Positions 1 to 12,699 of a stretch of 60,000 bases of DNA are shown here, piece by piece. Below the pieces are notes generated by a model, which was given only the letters and a program-made list of their open reading frames with translations, made no database searches and was not told the DNA's origin. The DNA comes from Liolophura sinensis (Eukaryota > Mollusca > Polyplacophora > Chitonida > Chitonidae). Position numbers and translations under genes: made by a program. How positions within the stretch are numbered: the first letter of the stretch is position 1; each line of letters begins with the position of its first letter. The stretch lies in the NCBI RefSeq assembly GCF_032854445.1, contig NC_088295.1, forward strand, positions 12,761,385-12,821,384, in the 5' to 3' direction.

Positions 1-1210
1 GAAGAATAGGGAATTAACATGAACTGACAACCGGCAGATATATTCAGTCTTCCTGATGCGCCTGATTTCGTCTTACATGGCAAAATTAAGACCTGTTGAA
101 AAATATCATAGCTTACAGGAGTGTCCTGATTCACAGAGCGTGAGAAGAGCACCGATACAAAACCTTTCTGTCGGACCACAGCAAGCTACACTGGCGTCAT
201 ATATGGGACACCAATCCACGCCTGCGCACCATGCTACAATGATACACAATTTATTCTACGCAGGTAATGAAGACACAAACCTTATTTCCTGTCAACCAAA
301 AAAAAAAAAAAAGCGTCCACAGCGAAATTAAATTTACACCATTCATCAAAGGTAGATTTATTGGAAAAAAAATCAAACGGATCAAGAAATGAATGAATGT
401 AATGTTCTCCTTGCAGGTCATGTGACCTGACGTTATAATATAACTATAGCACAACTCATGGTAGCATGGCGGATAGATCAGAATGAACGGCCAGCTTTGC
501 TATGAAGGGTTATAAGAGTTTTCACCGGTTATCTTGAAAACACTACTGATCACACTAGAGCAACAGAACGTAAATCAAGTGCATATCTAAACGCTGTGCT
601 CTTTGTATAATAAGAATGGAAGACTGTGGGCCTGCTTTGAAGCCTTCTGACAATAACAAACATTGAAGACAATCTGTTTGGAAAGAATCAGGAGATGTCT
701 CAATAAATAGATCGCTATCACAAAGAAACCCGTGTAGTTGAGTCGGACAATCCATGGGAAACTATAAATCTGTAACCTTAACGATCCACAGAATCAAATT
801 ACATGCAATGCCGGACTTCTCTTGGAGAGTGACAATACATTCTGTGAGATGGTGATAAAGCAGCTGCCACTGTCGAGTTGCGTTCAGCTCATGGAACGTG
901 GTAACATACAACTACTGTGATTCATCAGATGCTGAATACCGGCCCAGTCAGAGACAATACGCTGGGAACAACAAGTTAGAGACGATATGTTAGGGACAAC
1001 ATGCGAAAATTCCAAACACGTCAAACACTGCAGAGTGGGAAAGTCAGGGAATAATAATTATTGTGTGATAGAAAGAATTTATACACACCATGAATAAGGC
1101 ACTTTAGGGATGGTCATGCAGCCAAGGATATGTTTAGCTGGAAAGATTCCATGCAGCAAATATCGGATATTCTCAGTCATCATCATTTGTAAGATCGTGT
1201 GTAAAATCTG
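1..1210. other. no recognisable gene, left edge
   Basis: No exon, RNA gene or named repeat is recognised here. The stretch should belong to the intron that follows exon 4 of the cGMP-dependent kinase gene. I looked on the minus strand for the next exon (start of the second cyclic-nucleotide-binding domain) and did not see it. The open frames present are short and lack recognisable motifs. Confidence 0.5.
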
Positions 1211-1221
1211 ATACTTTCAAC

Positions 1222-1780
1222 ATATGTCACAAGTTATCGATTCCCATGTCACAAAGTTACCAATACCCATGTCAAATTTACCCATTCCCATGTCACAAGT
1301 TACCAATACCTATGTCACATGTTACCAATTCCCATGTCACAAGTTACCGATTCCCATGTCAAAAGTTACGGATTCGCATGATACAAGTTACGGATTCCCA
1401 GGTCACAAGTTACCAATTCCCAGGTCACAAGTTACCAATTCCCATGTCACAAGTTGCCAATTCCCATGTCACAAGTTACCGATTCCCATGTCAAAAGTTA
1501 CGGATTCGCATGATACAAGTTACGGATTCCCAGGTCACAAGTTACCAATTCCCATGTCACAAGTTACCAATTCCGATTCCCATGTCAAAAGTTACGGATT
1601 CGCATGATACAAGTTACGGATTCCCAGGTCACAAGTTACCAATTCCCATGTCACAAGTTACCAATTCCCAGGTCACAAGTTACCAATTCCCATGTCACAA
1701 GTTGCCAATTCCCATATCACAAGTTACCGATTCCCAGATCACAAGTTACCGATTTCCATGTCACAAGTTGCCGATTTCCA
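1222..1780. repeat. 22-bp minisatellite
   Basis: About 25 head-to-tail copies of a 22-bp unit with the core CAAGTTACCAATTCCCATG. Some copies carry the variants ACGGATTCGCATGAT or CAGGTCAC, and blocks of variants recur in the same order, which suggests multi-unit duplications. Several frames stay open only because the unit lacks stop codons, so the frames here are not genes. It lies in the intron after exon 4 of the kinase gene. Confidence 0.93.
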
Positions 1781-1929
1781 AATAAGTGTGTCTTGGATAC
1801 TCTATCAGGAGCCTTCTAGAGATAAGATTTCATCGGTTACGTGTGATCATTACGTGTTTCCATCCTACAGTCTGTACATCATGGGATGTTTCGTTGTTCA
1901 TCGAGTTGCTTGAATTACTCATTAACAAA

Positions 1930-2880
1930 TCTAGGTGAAATTCGGGGAAACCAGAGATCAGCAGTGTATGGGTATTCCGATGGGTACAAGTTGTGCCCCA
2001 CTTTTTGGCTGACCTGTACCAGTTCTCGTATGAATACGACTATATGCAGATGCTGATTAAGGAGTACCAGGCCGATCTTTCTCTTTCACTAAACAGTGCA
2101 TTGATGGTCTGTCAGCTTTAAATGATCCATACACACCCAAGATTGTGAAAGATATATGTATAGCTTCGCTGGATTTAAAGGAAACTCTCCAGATGCTACA
2201 TCTTATCTGGACTTATATTTGTACAAAGAACAAAACGGTTTCACCTCTCGCAAACCATACACCAAGAAAGATAGTTTCAGTTTTTACATTGTAAAACTAC
2301 CCTTAGTTGGGTCCTGCATATGACGTATAAATATCTCGCCTTGTAGCATTTGATATAATACGACGATTTAAATCAACATCACAAATTATTACGACAAAAA
2401 CTAGTGTGTCCATCAAACGCCTTCACTCTAAGTTTCTAAACTATAATAATGAATATAATTCTCCTGTCAGTAAATGTGGACAGAGCGCCCAGAATCCTAG
2501 GCACTCTGCTTCATGACTATGTCTAATTTCACTTAACCCGGGGCTAGGGGCTATATTTTCATCCTGCTAAATTCGATCGCACCATGAGACACATATTTTA
2601 TTATCGACAGCATTTATACTAGAATGGTACATGATTTGAATAACGATTTCACTTATTCGCCTTGAACATACCTTGCATCTTTCCAACATCACTGAAAACT
2701 CTTCACCGCAACTACCTTTTCATGATTTTCCATACTTTATATACTTTCTTAGTTCTTTGATGGTTTCTGTTAAACCTCGTTTTGGAAATCGGTCTTAGGA
2801 CTATTGTCTATATTGGTTGAGAGCTGGTATAAGAATGTCCGTTTCGACGTATAGGTTATTATATTCACTTCAAATTTCTT
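1930..2880 (+). mobile_element. Penelope-like retroelement remnant
   Basis: The plus strand encodes, with frameshifts and stops, blocks typical of Penelope-like reverse transcriptases. GIPMGTSCAP is near 1970. A one-base insertion follows, then ADLYQFSYEYDY. A later block begins YLDLYLYKEQNGF near 2205 and runs to about 2300. The end of the copy (about 2370-2880) is closely related to 45312-45750, which supports a dispersed element. No intact ORF remains. The family assignment rests on motif recognition. The limits are approximate. Confidence 0.7.
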
Positions 2881-3209
2881 AAATTCTACAGTGTATGCTC
2901 ACTCAGTAAATATAAACAAAAAGGGTTAAGAACCTCTAACCCAGGGGTAAGGCTGGAAAAGAACCAGTGTTTATTACATGAGGTACTGCAGAGCTGGTCA
3001 GTCATGGACTCGTGATGGAAGGTCTTTATGCAGGAAACATCAGATAATGTAGAATTTGCCAGTCAGGGATAATATGTGATGGTAAAACGTCATACAGGAA
3101 ATATCTTGTATTGTACAGTTGGCCAGTCAGAGAAAACAGACTCCACAATTTAACCATTCACCTCTTGACACTGTACATATGGTAAGACTTTTAAAATGTA
3201 AAAACTTAC

Positions 3210-3315
3210 CTTTTCAAAAATTTGATATTTTCTTCCTGTCGTTGTAGCCCTGTTTTCATCATGATAGCTTGGAAGACCCGTCTGTCTAGTACCCATAGCA
3301 CCGAATCTGTCAATG
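3210..3315 (-). CDS. PRKG1: cGMP-dependent protein kinase, exon 4
   Basis: Exon of 106 nt with an acceptor (AG at 3316-3317) and a consensus donor (AAG|GTAAGT). It encodes the end of the first cyclic-nucleotide-binding domain and the switch-helix region, including LWVLDRRVFQAIMMKTG and QEENIKFLK. This matches PKG family sequence after the phosphate-binding cassette. It joins exon 3 in phase: one base from exon 3 plus CA gives Ala, so TASVK is followed by ALTDSV. It ends with two bases of a codon, so the next exon must begin in phase 2. That exon is not found in the remaining 3.2 kb. Splicing is inferred from sequence only. Confidence 0.92.
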
Positions 3316-6300
3316 CTGTCGATATAATCACAAGTACTTCATATCAAAAGAAAAAAGATTTCAGGTTTAGATTTCTAAAAGGCATACATGTGCATGTATG
3401 AATATAAAACGATTTGACGGTTATATTAACTGGTCAGGTGTTAGTCAGTTCAAAATATAGATAAAATGTTTTCCTTCTTTGTTTAATCAACCTCCAGAAT
3501 GACATTTATAGATATATAGTTGGAAAGATAATCTGCAATTCCCATGACGCTTGCTGGGGCAGGCAGGTTATGCAGACGAACGGGTGATGACGTCATCGGG
3601 ACATATGACATTGGATGGCAAAGTCTAGACATTGGTGGCGTCAGGTGACGGATATTAAGGCAAGGAGATATCAGGAGAACGCTCTGAAGGATCCAGCAAT
3701 TGTCTGGCTGAAACAATTAGGAACAAGATGTCGAACATTTTCAGCATTTTTTTTTTACATTTTTATTTGCATGAAAAGCAAGAATGCAAACATAGGTGAT
3801 CCTATCTGAAAAGGGGGCGTCCTCAAACGTTGTGCAAAAATAGATAGATGCTATACAAGCCAAAAAGATACACAATGCAATGCCATGGGGTTATTCCCAT
3901 CGAAGCAACGAAAGGGGCCGCAGGGGGCTCGGTATGCATCTGATGAATGGTGCTTAGTGTTTTTGTTATTTTATGTCTTAGGCAAACTGTTAAACTTTAA
4001 TGGTGGGATAAATATTGAGATAGCATGGTTTGCTCTATGGGCCAATCTATCTCATCATTATCATTGGCTTAAACAAAGGAGATAAGGAAGAGTTGTCAGG
4101 CGAGGATCTTCATACGTAGGCCTGTCTGTCATTTACCATATTTAGCGTAGACACTGTCGGCAGGCCTTCTGCCCGGAGAATTTTTCGCCAATAGCACTCT
4201 TGATCTGAGGTTTGATGTATTGTAAATGATAAGGCCATGTGCATCGGCTGGTTTAGAGTAAAATGAGGGTGCCTTTAAGCTACAGCTGAGCCCTCGGCCA
4301 TTCACCACGAGGCGGGGCCACACTCTTAGCTCAGTTCTGTACATCTTAAGTTTTAACTCATATCCTTAATTGTTTTCCCTCCCCCATTAGGTTCGTTTCC
4401 TTTTCCTTCCTTAGAAAGTGCGGGTTAAATAACAAGAGTTTTCAACCTGACATTACATGAGTGTTAGATACAGTGAAGTGGGCGATACTTCCACACGCAC
4501 CCGGCTAAATACAATTACACGATAGTCACTCTGACCAAGAATTTGATTGTTTATTTCATACATGGTTGCATATCAAACAACCTCGCACGGCGTTAATTGG
4601 GAGTGTGTGGCAGATTACTCATGGGTGTGGGCAGTATCGCGATAGTCTGTGTTAATAAACGTGTAGATAAGGAGGATCTGTGCTGACATAAATCATTAGT
4701 GGCACCTCTATCTTCCACTCATATTGGTGACTCAATATTGCATTCTGATAACTCCATAACCGAGCTTGTGTTTCATGAAGCAGCAGTAGGAATTCTTAAT
4801 TAGAATACAGCTCATTAGCGGCTACCACCTTGTACAAATAATACAGGCGGCAAGTTCCAGAGCTACTTCTCGATTGAATTGTCTAGGCCCAGGGGGGAAA
4901 ATGCTGTTATGTATGGCACATTTCCAGCCGGAAGTAGCACTCAGCTAAGCCTTTAGTATGAGCCGCTAAATCACAGCTATTTGGTTCAAGATGTATCTTT
5001 GTGAAGATGACCACGTGTGAATTTAGCTGGAGTGTGATCATCCATCTGACCAAGCGAGTGAACGGAGAAGATGGTCTGGGATAAACTATTAGCAAAGGTC
5101 ATTGACAATAGCTGAGTTTCGACGGTCGCCGCCATCGTCCGGGAGACCGAGTCATTTATTGACGGCCCTCTCTCGGCACCAGCCAGCCAGTAAAACAGAA
5201 AATGACAATTAGGCTCCTCTATTGAATCTTACAAGCCGGGTTTTGATCTGTTTCCTTGAATAGTCCCGCTTCCTTTACACGCTCCACCGAAATGTGTGCG
5301 TTTCCCTCAGTGTAATCTACTTGATCAATATTTGGCAATTTTAGTCAACTTCCATCCAGCCTCTGGAAACACATATGAGTATGAATGGAAAGAAGATGGC
5401 ATATACAGATGGGCAGAAGTTTAGGCTAGACTGATTCCACGTCTTTGATATGAGGCTGGGAATCACTAACCGTTATCGACTGACAACTGAGTGAGCTGTG
5501 AAGCGAGGCGCAAACTATGCCCACTCCACTGTACTTGTTGGTTTCAAACGTGGATAAAGCGAGCGTGTTATAAGTACAAACACAAACTACATGTAGACTG
5601 AGGCCAGGCTGCGCAGTTCGAACATGAGCTGGACGAATTCTTCCTTAGGGCAATTCGATACAGACAGATGTTGTCGTACTTTAGTACACTTGCTGTACCA
5701 TAGAAATGGCTGATTATGTTATCGAATAAAGAAAACCTACAAATCAGTTGAAGGGTCCAAGAGCAATCAATATGTAGCAGTCCCAAAGTTTTAGCCAAGT
5801 CTAAACTAGAGACAAGATGGTTCGTGTGACTTTGTCCAGACGCCCAGTTCCTCTATTCTCGTCTCCTGAGTGGATAAAGTATCCGCTTCCACAGGCTTGT
5901 TGTCAACATACCAGCTTTTCTCAGAACCTTTTTCGCTGAACACTGTGAATTGGCAAGGGGCCATTTTATTCTTCGAACATTAGTTTATCTTCGGAAATTA
6001 ATATGGTTATCTCTTCCCATATGTTCAGTTAACGCAATCCCTTCTGATCGATCTGAGCACCTTGGATTCTGTGGGGAATCACACATGTCAAACATAATCC
6101 ACTATATAGGCCTCTGTAATAACAAAACTTGGCCATACCAGTCTTACATATCAACATTAATTAATACTGTATTTTGAAGATGGGAGGACAAATACCAAGC
6201 ACAGACTCTCAGGGTACTGGGATGTGTGTGTATCTGTAGCGGGTTGCACAGTTTGTGCGCTGGTCAATTTAATAACGAGAATTGTCTTTCATATTACCCT

Positions 6301-6539
6301 CACAATTAATCATCCCTACGCCTGTGTTGGTGAGTTATTATACCGCAGCAAAATATTGCAGTGCTATCTTATCTCGTTTCCTGTTGGTCAGTCTATGTGT
6401 TCACAGACATACTTTCGCGTGAAAGCGAGAAGAGCAAGTATAAAGAAAGAGTGAACAGAAGAATGATGGGTGCAAAAGTGGAAGGATTGATTCACATTCA
6501 GCTGTTGAATGCTAGTATTGGTAGATGGTCTCTGTCTAC
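3316..6539 (-). other. intron 3 of the PKG gene
   Basis: An intron of 3.2 kb with no coding exon recognised. A palindromic full CRE (GATGACGTCATC, 3586-3597) is the only motif of note. One such 8-mer is expected by chance in about 65 kb, so it is weak evidence. No SINE or tandem array is evident. Confidence 0.6.
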
Positions 6540-6653
6540 CTTTGACTGAAGCCGTCCGTGTGCAGTTGTAAAGTATTGCGAGCTCGCCAAAAGCCCTCCC
6601 AGGGCCCATCTTTCCCAGAGTGTTGCCGTCCTTCAGCACTTCCAAATCCCCAT
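6540..6653 (-). CDS. PRKG1: cGMP-dependent protein kinase, exon 3
   Basis: Exon of 114 nt. Acceptor TTGCAG lies just above 6653; donor AAAG|GTAGAC just below 6540 is weaker than usual. It encodes the core of cyclic-nucleotide-binding domain [11 protein letters not shown], then [17 protein letters not shown] and TRTASVK. FGELA...RTA is the phosphate-binding cassette; the Glu contacts the ribose and the Arg the cyclic phosphate. The Thr after the Arg is the residue linked to cGMP over cAMP preference in PKGs. GPG and ILYNCTRTA are diagnostic of PKG rather than PKA regulatory subunits. A longer open frame through the exon into introns is not real coding. Confidence 0.94.
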
Positions 6654-6814
6654 CTGCAACGAGGTAGATAACAGCATTATATGGTGAAGCAATGTACATA
6701 AATCAAGCATCTGAATATAAGGGAAGGAACCTTTGTATGTCTGTCCTCTCTATGTGTCCTTTTTCCATTTTGTCCACAACCGTTCATTCGATCTCCTTCA
6801 TACTTGGCTGATGA

Positions 6815-7145
6815 ATTGCTGAGAGCGCCCGCCTTGAAGTCGGGACACTCGGAATCAAACCCGGTCGGGTCATACCAAAGACTTTAAAATGGTACTTATT
6901 GTTGCCTCGCTTGGCTCTCAGCACTGAGAGGTTGGCCTGGTGTCAGTATAATGTGACTGCGTGTGGTGTCATGCATGGTGTCTTTGGCATGGTGCTTCAG
7001 TGGCCGCAGCACATTTACGGCACGGACTTACCCTGACACAAGAAGACTCAGTATATGTTAACACACCTAATGACTCCTCGCCTTCATATGACCGAAATAT
7101 TGCGAAGTATGACGTTAAACCCCAAGCATTCATTCATTCATAGTC
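6815..7145 (+). mobile_element. tRNA-derived SINE, nearly full copy
   Basis: The copy has a tRNA-like head (AATCAAACCCGG resembles a B box near 6853) and a body containing GTGTCAGTATAATGTGACTG. Its 3' end is GACGTTAAACCCC, followed by a CATT tetranucleotide tail. A second copy in reverse orientation lies at 26107-26447. The ORF inside it is not a gene. The short tail repeat abuts the 30-bp minisatellite that starts at 7140. SINEs with this ending are common in molluscs (general knowledge). Confidence 0.82.
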
Positions 7146-7400
7146 TATTGAATGTCCCTTATAAATGCCACTGTCTACTGAATGTTCCCTAGAAATTGCC
7201 AGAGTCCATTGAATGTCTACTGAATCTTCCTTATAAATACCGTGGTCAATTGAATGTTGCTTATAGATATCATAGTCTACTGAATGTTGCTTATAAATAT
7301 CATAGTCCACTGAATATTCCTTACAAATACCATAGTCTACTAAATATTCCTTACAAATATCATAGTCACCTGAATGATCCTTAAAAATTTCGTAGTCTGT
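7140..7400. repeat. 30-bp minisatellite
   Basis: About nine copies of a 30-bp unit with the core CATAGTCTACTGAATGTTCC and a TTATAAATA segment. The unit length is a multiple of three, so frames stay open on both strands and give repetitive peptides. These are not genes. The array starts directly at the tail of the preceding SINE and lies in intron 2 of the kinase gene. Confidence 0.92.
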
Positions 7401-9480
7401 CAAAAAATTGCTTCGTCAGTATTCAAAAGAAGCACAAATTTTACCGACCAAAAAACACCCAACAACAATTTACATAAGATAAGAGTGAGAACATACCTGA
7501 AAAAGGAGAGCGGGCATTTAATATTTCATTAAAACTTAAAGTAACGATGACGTAAATTGGGTTAAACGATCATTTACACGGTGTCAGATGGGGACGTCTG
7601 ACATCAACCACATACATTCACCATATATATTCACGTTTCTTTGACAAGGAGATAGCAAATATTTAAACCACAACATCGAAATATCGAATGCAAATATAAT
7701 CGCAAATAATCAGGAACCTATCAAGAGAAGATATATATTCTGCAGGATTTCGTGTAAAGATTCTAATACGAGTCTGATTAATCTGGTGGCTAACACGCCT
7801 CCTGTTGAACGGTGTATGTATATGGTCTGCACTGACTATCACGCATTGATATATACATGCTCCTATACAAGCGTTGACATGTTCGTACACAAGATCACAC
7901 ACGATTCGCCATATCTAATCATGAGTTCAGAGACAATAAGTAAGTGTTCTTAATTTCCTTGGGTAATGCCCTTCCAGGCATGTCGCCTTTGATATGCGGG
8001 CGCCGGAATACGGCCTCGGTGGGTGTTTACATCAATGCTCTATGATTTTTCACTATGAAGAAACTATAAGCTATGGACGATACACTTTCTTCACCAATGG
8101 GTTTGCCCACTTTGGTAAAAATGCAATAGCAGGGCGAATGACATCGTATGTACTGTGATGTGGCTCTGTAAACGTTGTGAGACGTCGTCAATGGCGGATC
8201 AATACATCCGAGACACAGCACGCAGTGCTGATGGATTGGGAAGGGGAAGGGGAAGGTGTGTATATGTGCTTAGGGGGGTCGGGAGATGGTTCTCACAGAT
8301 GAAATCTTTAAGCACTGTCATTGTGGTCAGAAACGTAACCGGCATCATTCTGGTCAGCTGAAGGATGCCGCGTGAGGCCAAAGTCGACTTAGCTCATATA
8401 TTTTACCTTCACATGGAGATTTATGCTGTACACAAATGAATATAGTTCTACCAAGATTCTTGATGGTGGTGCTCTGCTACAAATGGCCGCACATATGTGT
8501 AAGCATCTGTACGCCTTATCCAGAGACACGCTGTTGGGTATTGTTAATTCCTAAAGCTCACTAGGAATCTGTGTTGACCGTCTAATTCCTCGCCGCAAAG
8601 GAGGCATGTAACGCTATTTATACCCGAGCTGTGGGAGAGATCTGGACTGAGAGTTGACCCCAGAATTAGAATGGCAGTACTCTTTAACACCTGTGCCATT
8701 TGGCTAATTACCCCGAAAACTAACCACAGCCAACCAGATTCAGTTAAGATGTTTTTACAACGGATTACCTCTACTCCAAAATGGCGGTGATAAATTTCTC
8801 AACGATATCATTGTAGACCACTTTCAGGTATAACAAAACCGTGAGATGAAGATGGGCAGTGTACATCCGATGATGACCCAGAGTGAGATCTTATTTAATC
8901 TGTGTTTCATGATAAATAAAAACTGGATGGAAGTTTTATAGGATGTCTTATTGTAGACCTCAGGTCTTAGTGACAACATACAGTACATTTACAACCTTTA
9001 TATCAACAGCGTTTGTGGCTCGAACGTATGTGTATCATAACTTGTTCTAGATTTTAGGAATGTGACAAGAAGCCTGATTACATTAAACCTTAACAGCAAT
9101 AGACAGAATTCTTTTCTTCCATGATGTTATCAGATTGGATTCACACTTCAGGTTTTATCACAAAGTTTGCCAGCTACTTGCCAAGTGACTGTTGTTTCCC
9201 CTCCGACTTTGCCCAGTTTCATACATATACCCTTTGACCACGCTGCTCCCATATAAGGGAAACATTCTCAATGATGACATACAATAAATAGCTCTAGACA
9301 GCAGCTATCTACAGGTTGTTCAGTACATGATACTTGGTAATGACGGAAAACTCGTGTCACATGGGGTTCTTCATCGTTATAGAATTTCATCATCGTATAG
9401 TCTTAACTAATACTGATCACCGCTACATTAACGCCTATATCAGCAAGAATTTTTTAGTTCTATCATTCTAAAGGGCACCA
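7401..9480. other. intron 2, no recognised feature
   Basis: Part of intron 2 of the PKG gene. I see no exon, repeat array or RNA gene. A short run of GGGGAA repeats occurs near 8240. Confidence 0.5.
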
Positions 9481-9499
9481 TTCATTTGGCGGCGTTTCC

Positions 9500-9920
9500 T
9501 TTGTTCACTGAATTGCTCTAATTTCTCATTAATAATATCTAGTTGAAAGTCAACAGCACCATTTACGATAATGATGCATAGGTATTCCAAAATGTACCAA
9601 CTGCCCACCCTTTTTGTCAGACTTGTATGCATTTCCGTCTACTAGAGCAACATGAACACTTGTATGAACAGTTGCAATCTAAATGCGACTGAGATGCCTA
9701 TATTTGTATTCGACCTAGAAATTACTCGCGAACTAAAATACTGAATTATAAATTGGATGCCGTGCACAGAATGTCTGCTCTCTTCGCTGAATAACTGAAA
9801 ACTGATCACTCCTTCCCTCTAAATGTTACAAGGTTTATTTACTATTTATATGCTATTTTTGTTTGGGGGCTGACGCTTTAGGTTGTTTTGGAAATTGATC
9901 TTGCGATTATCGACTTGAAA
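9500..9920 (+). mobile_element. second Penelope-like remnant
   Basis: A shorter, more decayed relative of the 1930-2880 element. A frame near 9580 reads GIPKCTNCPPFLSDLYAF, aligning with the GIPMGT-CAP-LADLY block of Penelope-like reverse transcriptases. The upstream sequence (TCATTAATAATATCTAG) also resembles the sequence before the first copy. Stops occur soon after. Limits are approximate. Confidence 0.55.
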
Positions 9921-9949
9921 CGCCTCCCTATAGTATATGAATGCCGAAC

Positions 9950-10300
9950 CTGACGCTTAGATTCGTAATAATGGCATATCTCACTTGTGGCATGAGGTTG
10001 TGTAAATAAGATTTTCTGAATATCTCACTTGTGACACGAGGCCCTGTAAATAAGATTTTCTGAACATCTCACTTGTGACATGAGGCTCTGTATATAAGGT
10101 TTTGTGAATCTCACTTGTGACATGACGTTCTGTAAATAAGATTTTCTGAATATCTCACTTGTGACATGAGGCTCTGTATATAAGGTTTTGTGAATCTCAC
10201 TTGTGACATGCCGTTCTGTAAACAAGATTTTGTGAATATCTCATTTGTGACATGAGGCTCTGTAAATAAGATTTTGTGAATATCTCACTTGTAAAATATG
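9950..10300. repeat. 44/41-bp minisatellite
   Basis: About eight copies of a unit containing ATCTCACTTGTGACATGAGG and CTGTAAATAAGATTTTCTGA. Full units are 44 bp; others lack a few bases (about 41 bp, GTGAATCTCAC instead of GAATATCTCAC). The short and long forms alternate in part. It lies in intron 2. On the minus strand each unit contains TTATTTACAG, which looks like a splice acceptor, but I see no homology with the real exon 3 acceptor. Confidence 0.9.
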
Positions 10301-11164
10301 AAGTTCTATGCATTCTACGTATGTTTATCATATGTGAAGTTCCATCTTACATTAAGTGACGTTCTATATCCTACATCGTATTTCGTAATGGTGGAATGGT
10401 GGAAGACATCTATACGCCGACACTTTCCCTCCCAAAAATACCACTACTTCTCCCCAGCACATTAAACTAGACATTTATGTGCAGAATTTCACAAGTGGTT
10501 TAAAGAGATAATATAGATAATACGACGACAAGAAGGACCAAGGCAAGGTATCTCTTGGTTCTCATTATAGTGTTTTTCTCCGTGATCGACAATAGCTGTA
10601 TGATAATGAATACACAATAACATTATTTTTCTCTATATGGACATCAAAGTTGCATCAAAACTACAAGGCCTACAAGCATTGTCATCCATGCTAGGCCTCT
10701 TGTTACGGTTAATCCTTGAGAGTTCCAAGCCGTTCACTTCCACTGTCAGCCGCCATTAATAATGCACGAGCATCATCTGGCTGAGACGCACTATGCCAGT
10801 TTGGTCTGGTGGCCCCATTCTACTGCGAGGTTACAAACGGCACAGCGTCTGAGTACTGATATTATCAGGATCCTCTATGATGGATAACCCGTGCTATTCT
10901 ATCCCCTTCTCGGCCAATGATTTAGGGAAGCAATCATTGTTTAACTCTCCCCGAAACGATCCGATTACTGATAGGATATTCCCATGGTTTCGTGATCTTT
11001 CCTTAAGCAGTTTATATCTTAACACGTACACAGGCAACATTTTTGTAATCGAGTTTAAAGTACTTAAATCTGTGGAGTTAAACCGGAATAATCAGACACT
11101 GGGAGTGAAACTTAAGCCTACAGAATTACAGTATATGGCCCCTGAGGCCAAATAGGCGTATAGG

Positions 11165-11220
11165 CCTATGTGAAACATTCTTGAGTACGGCGTAAAACAC
11201 CATGCAAATAAATAAATAAA
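11165..11220 (+). mobile_element. SINE 3' end fragment
   Basis: ATTCTTGAGTACGGCGTAAA followed by ACACC and AAATAAATAAATA matches the 3' end of the SINE family found in fuller copies at 28589-28852 and 58452-58715. The 5' part is missing or unrecognisable. Confidence 0.7.
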
Positions 11221-11483
11221 AAAAATCAATCAGCAGTAAGAAATTGGAGGGTAAATGTCTGTGAATGCATAAGGATTAATACACATTAACACATACAGGA
11301 TGTGGTTTAGCGTCGCATTAAATTCACCAGCAGGTGTTCCTCGCTTAGCGTGTATGCGAAGGCCTTGCTCAAGCTGTGTTTCCGGCAGATCTTTAGTTAC
11401 ATACAGTGTTGCTTAAGCCTATATATGTACGCCAGTATCAGCTGAAATGAAATGATGCCCATTTACTGGTACGTAGCCCAAGC

Positions 11484-12165
11484 GATTTACTTTTGGACAT
11501 GCACTGATGCCGATCAGCACTTACAGCATCGGTTGCAAGATAACGGTGATTTACCTGTGGATACTTGACAGATGTTGATCAGCACCTATATAGGTATCAA
11601 GTGCAGAGGCGGTAATTTACCTGTGGGCATGTATAAATGTTGGAACAGCACCTATACGAGTGTGAGGTGAAAATGACCGTGATATTCCTGTGGCCTGTAT
11701 AGATTAACACCTTCATAAGTATCGTGGAGAATAGGAGGCAATTTACACCTGCATGTGTATCGAGGTGACGAGGACGGTGATTTACCTATACATAAATGTT
11801 AATAACCACCTGTGTGTGTATCCAAGTGAGGGTGACAGAGATTTACCTGTTGACATATAAAAATGTTGATCACTACCTGTGTGTGCATCCAAGTGGGGAT
11901 GACGGTGATTTACCTGTTGACATATATAAATGTTGATAACCACCTGTGTGTGTATTCAAGCGAGGGTGACGATGATTTACCTGTTGACATATATAAATGT
12001 TGATCACCACCTGTGCGCATATCCAGGTGAGGATGACGGTGATTTACTTGTACACGTGTATGAATGTTGATCACCATTTGTGCGCATATCCAGGTGAGGA
12101 TGACGGTGATTTACCTACTGACATATATAAATGTTGATCACCACCTGTGCGTATATTCAGGTGAG
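11484..12165. repeat. 66-bp tandem repeats copying the exon 2 splice donor (distal array)
   Basis: About ten or eleven degenerate units of about 66 bp. On the minus strand each contains a segment like ATCAACATTTATATATGTCA followed by ACAG|GTAAATCACCGTC. Over the last 25 exonic bases of exon 2, the best unit matches the real exon at 19 of 25 positions, and most differences are transitions. It matches at 11 of 13 bases of the intron start. In the exon's reading frame the unit reads QHLYMST, against QHLYVSA in the exon. The array therefore derives from the exon 2/intron 2 boundary, about 1.1 kb away. Most units keep the donor GT. Confidence 0.85.
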
Positions 12166-12699
12166 GCTGTGGGCATGAGTAGCTGTATAGATATAGATCT
12201 CCTGTCACTCTCATGTTTAAAAGTGCGTTTTTAGGAGTGCTCTGTGGCTAAGTGGGACCTCAAAAAATTGCTAATGGCAAGTTTCCACGTTAAAGCAGCA
12301 TATACTAGTTGGAGACTTAAATTTAAGACAGGTTTTACCTTTGTTTACTTACTTGGAAAGCCCAGGATAAACGGTATGGATTTTTTAAAATCTATTTGCA
12401 CGTAATTTCAAAAGCCTAGCCGTTATTAAATACAATAGACTGCTTCGGCGATCTCCAACAAATATACGTATATATTGTAACTAAACTGAAAAACATCGGC
12501 TTCATGCAAGATATCTCGACATTACTGCCACTCTAAAGGGCTGATATCAAGTTTTTTAAAATTATCTTGCCTAGAAAATTTTTGTCATGATATAACCTAC
12601 ATTCTGCAAACTTTAATAGTCAAGGTCTCGTAGTTTTGCGCCTCAATAACTAATCTCCCATTACGTCAAAGACGTAGTCATGTAACAAGAGAGTGAATT

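Noticed and set aside
1224-1913. Overlapping open frames of 71-179 codons
   Set aside because: All arise from the 22-bp minisatellite read in different frames.
3586-3597. Full CRE as a regulatory site of the PKG gene
   Set aside because: Three such 8-mers occur in 60 kb (also 38898 and 57480), close to chance expectation; only the one in the G-rich promoter block has supportive context.
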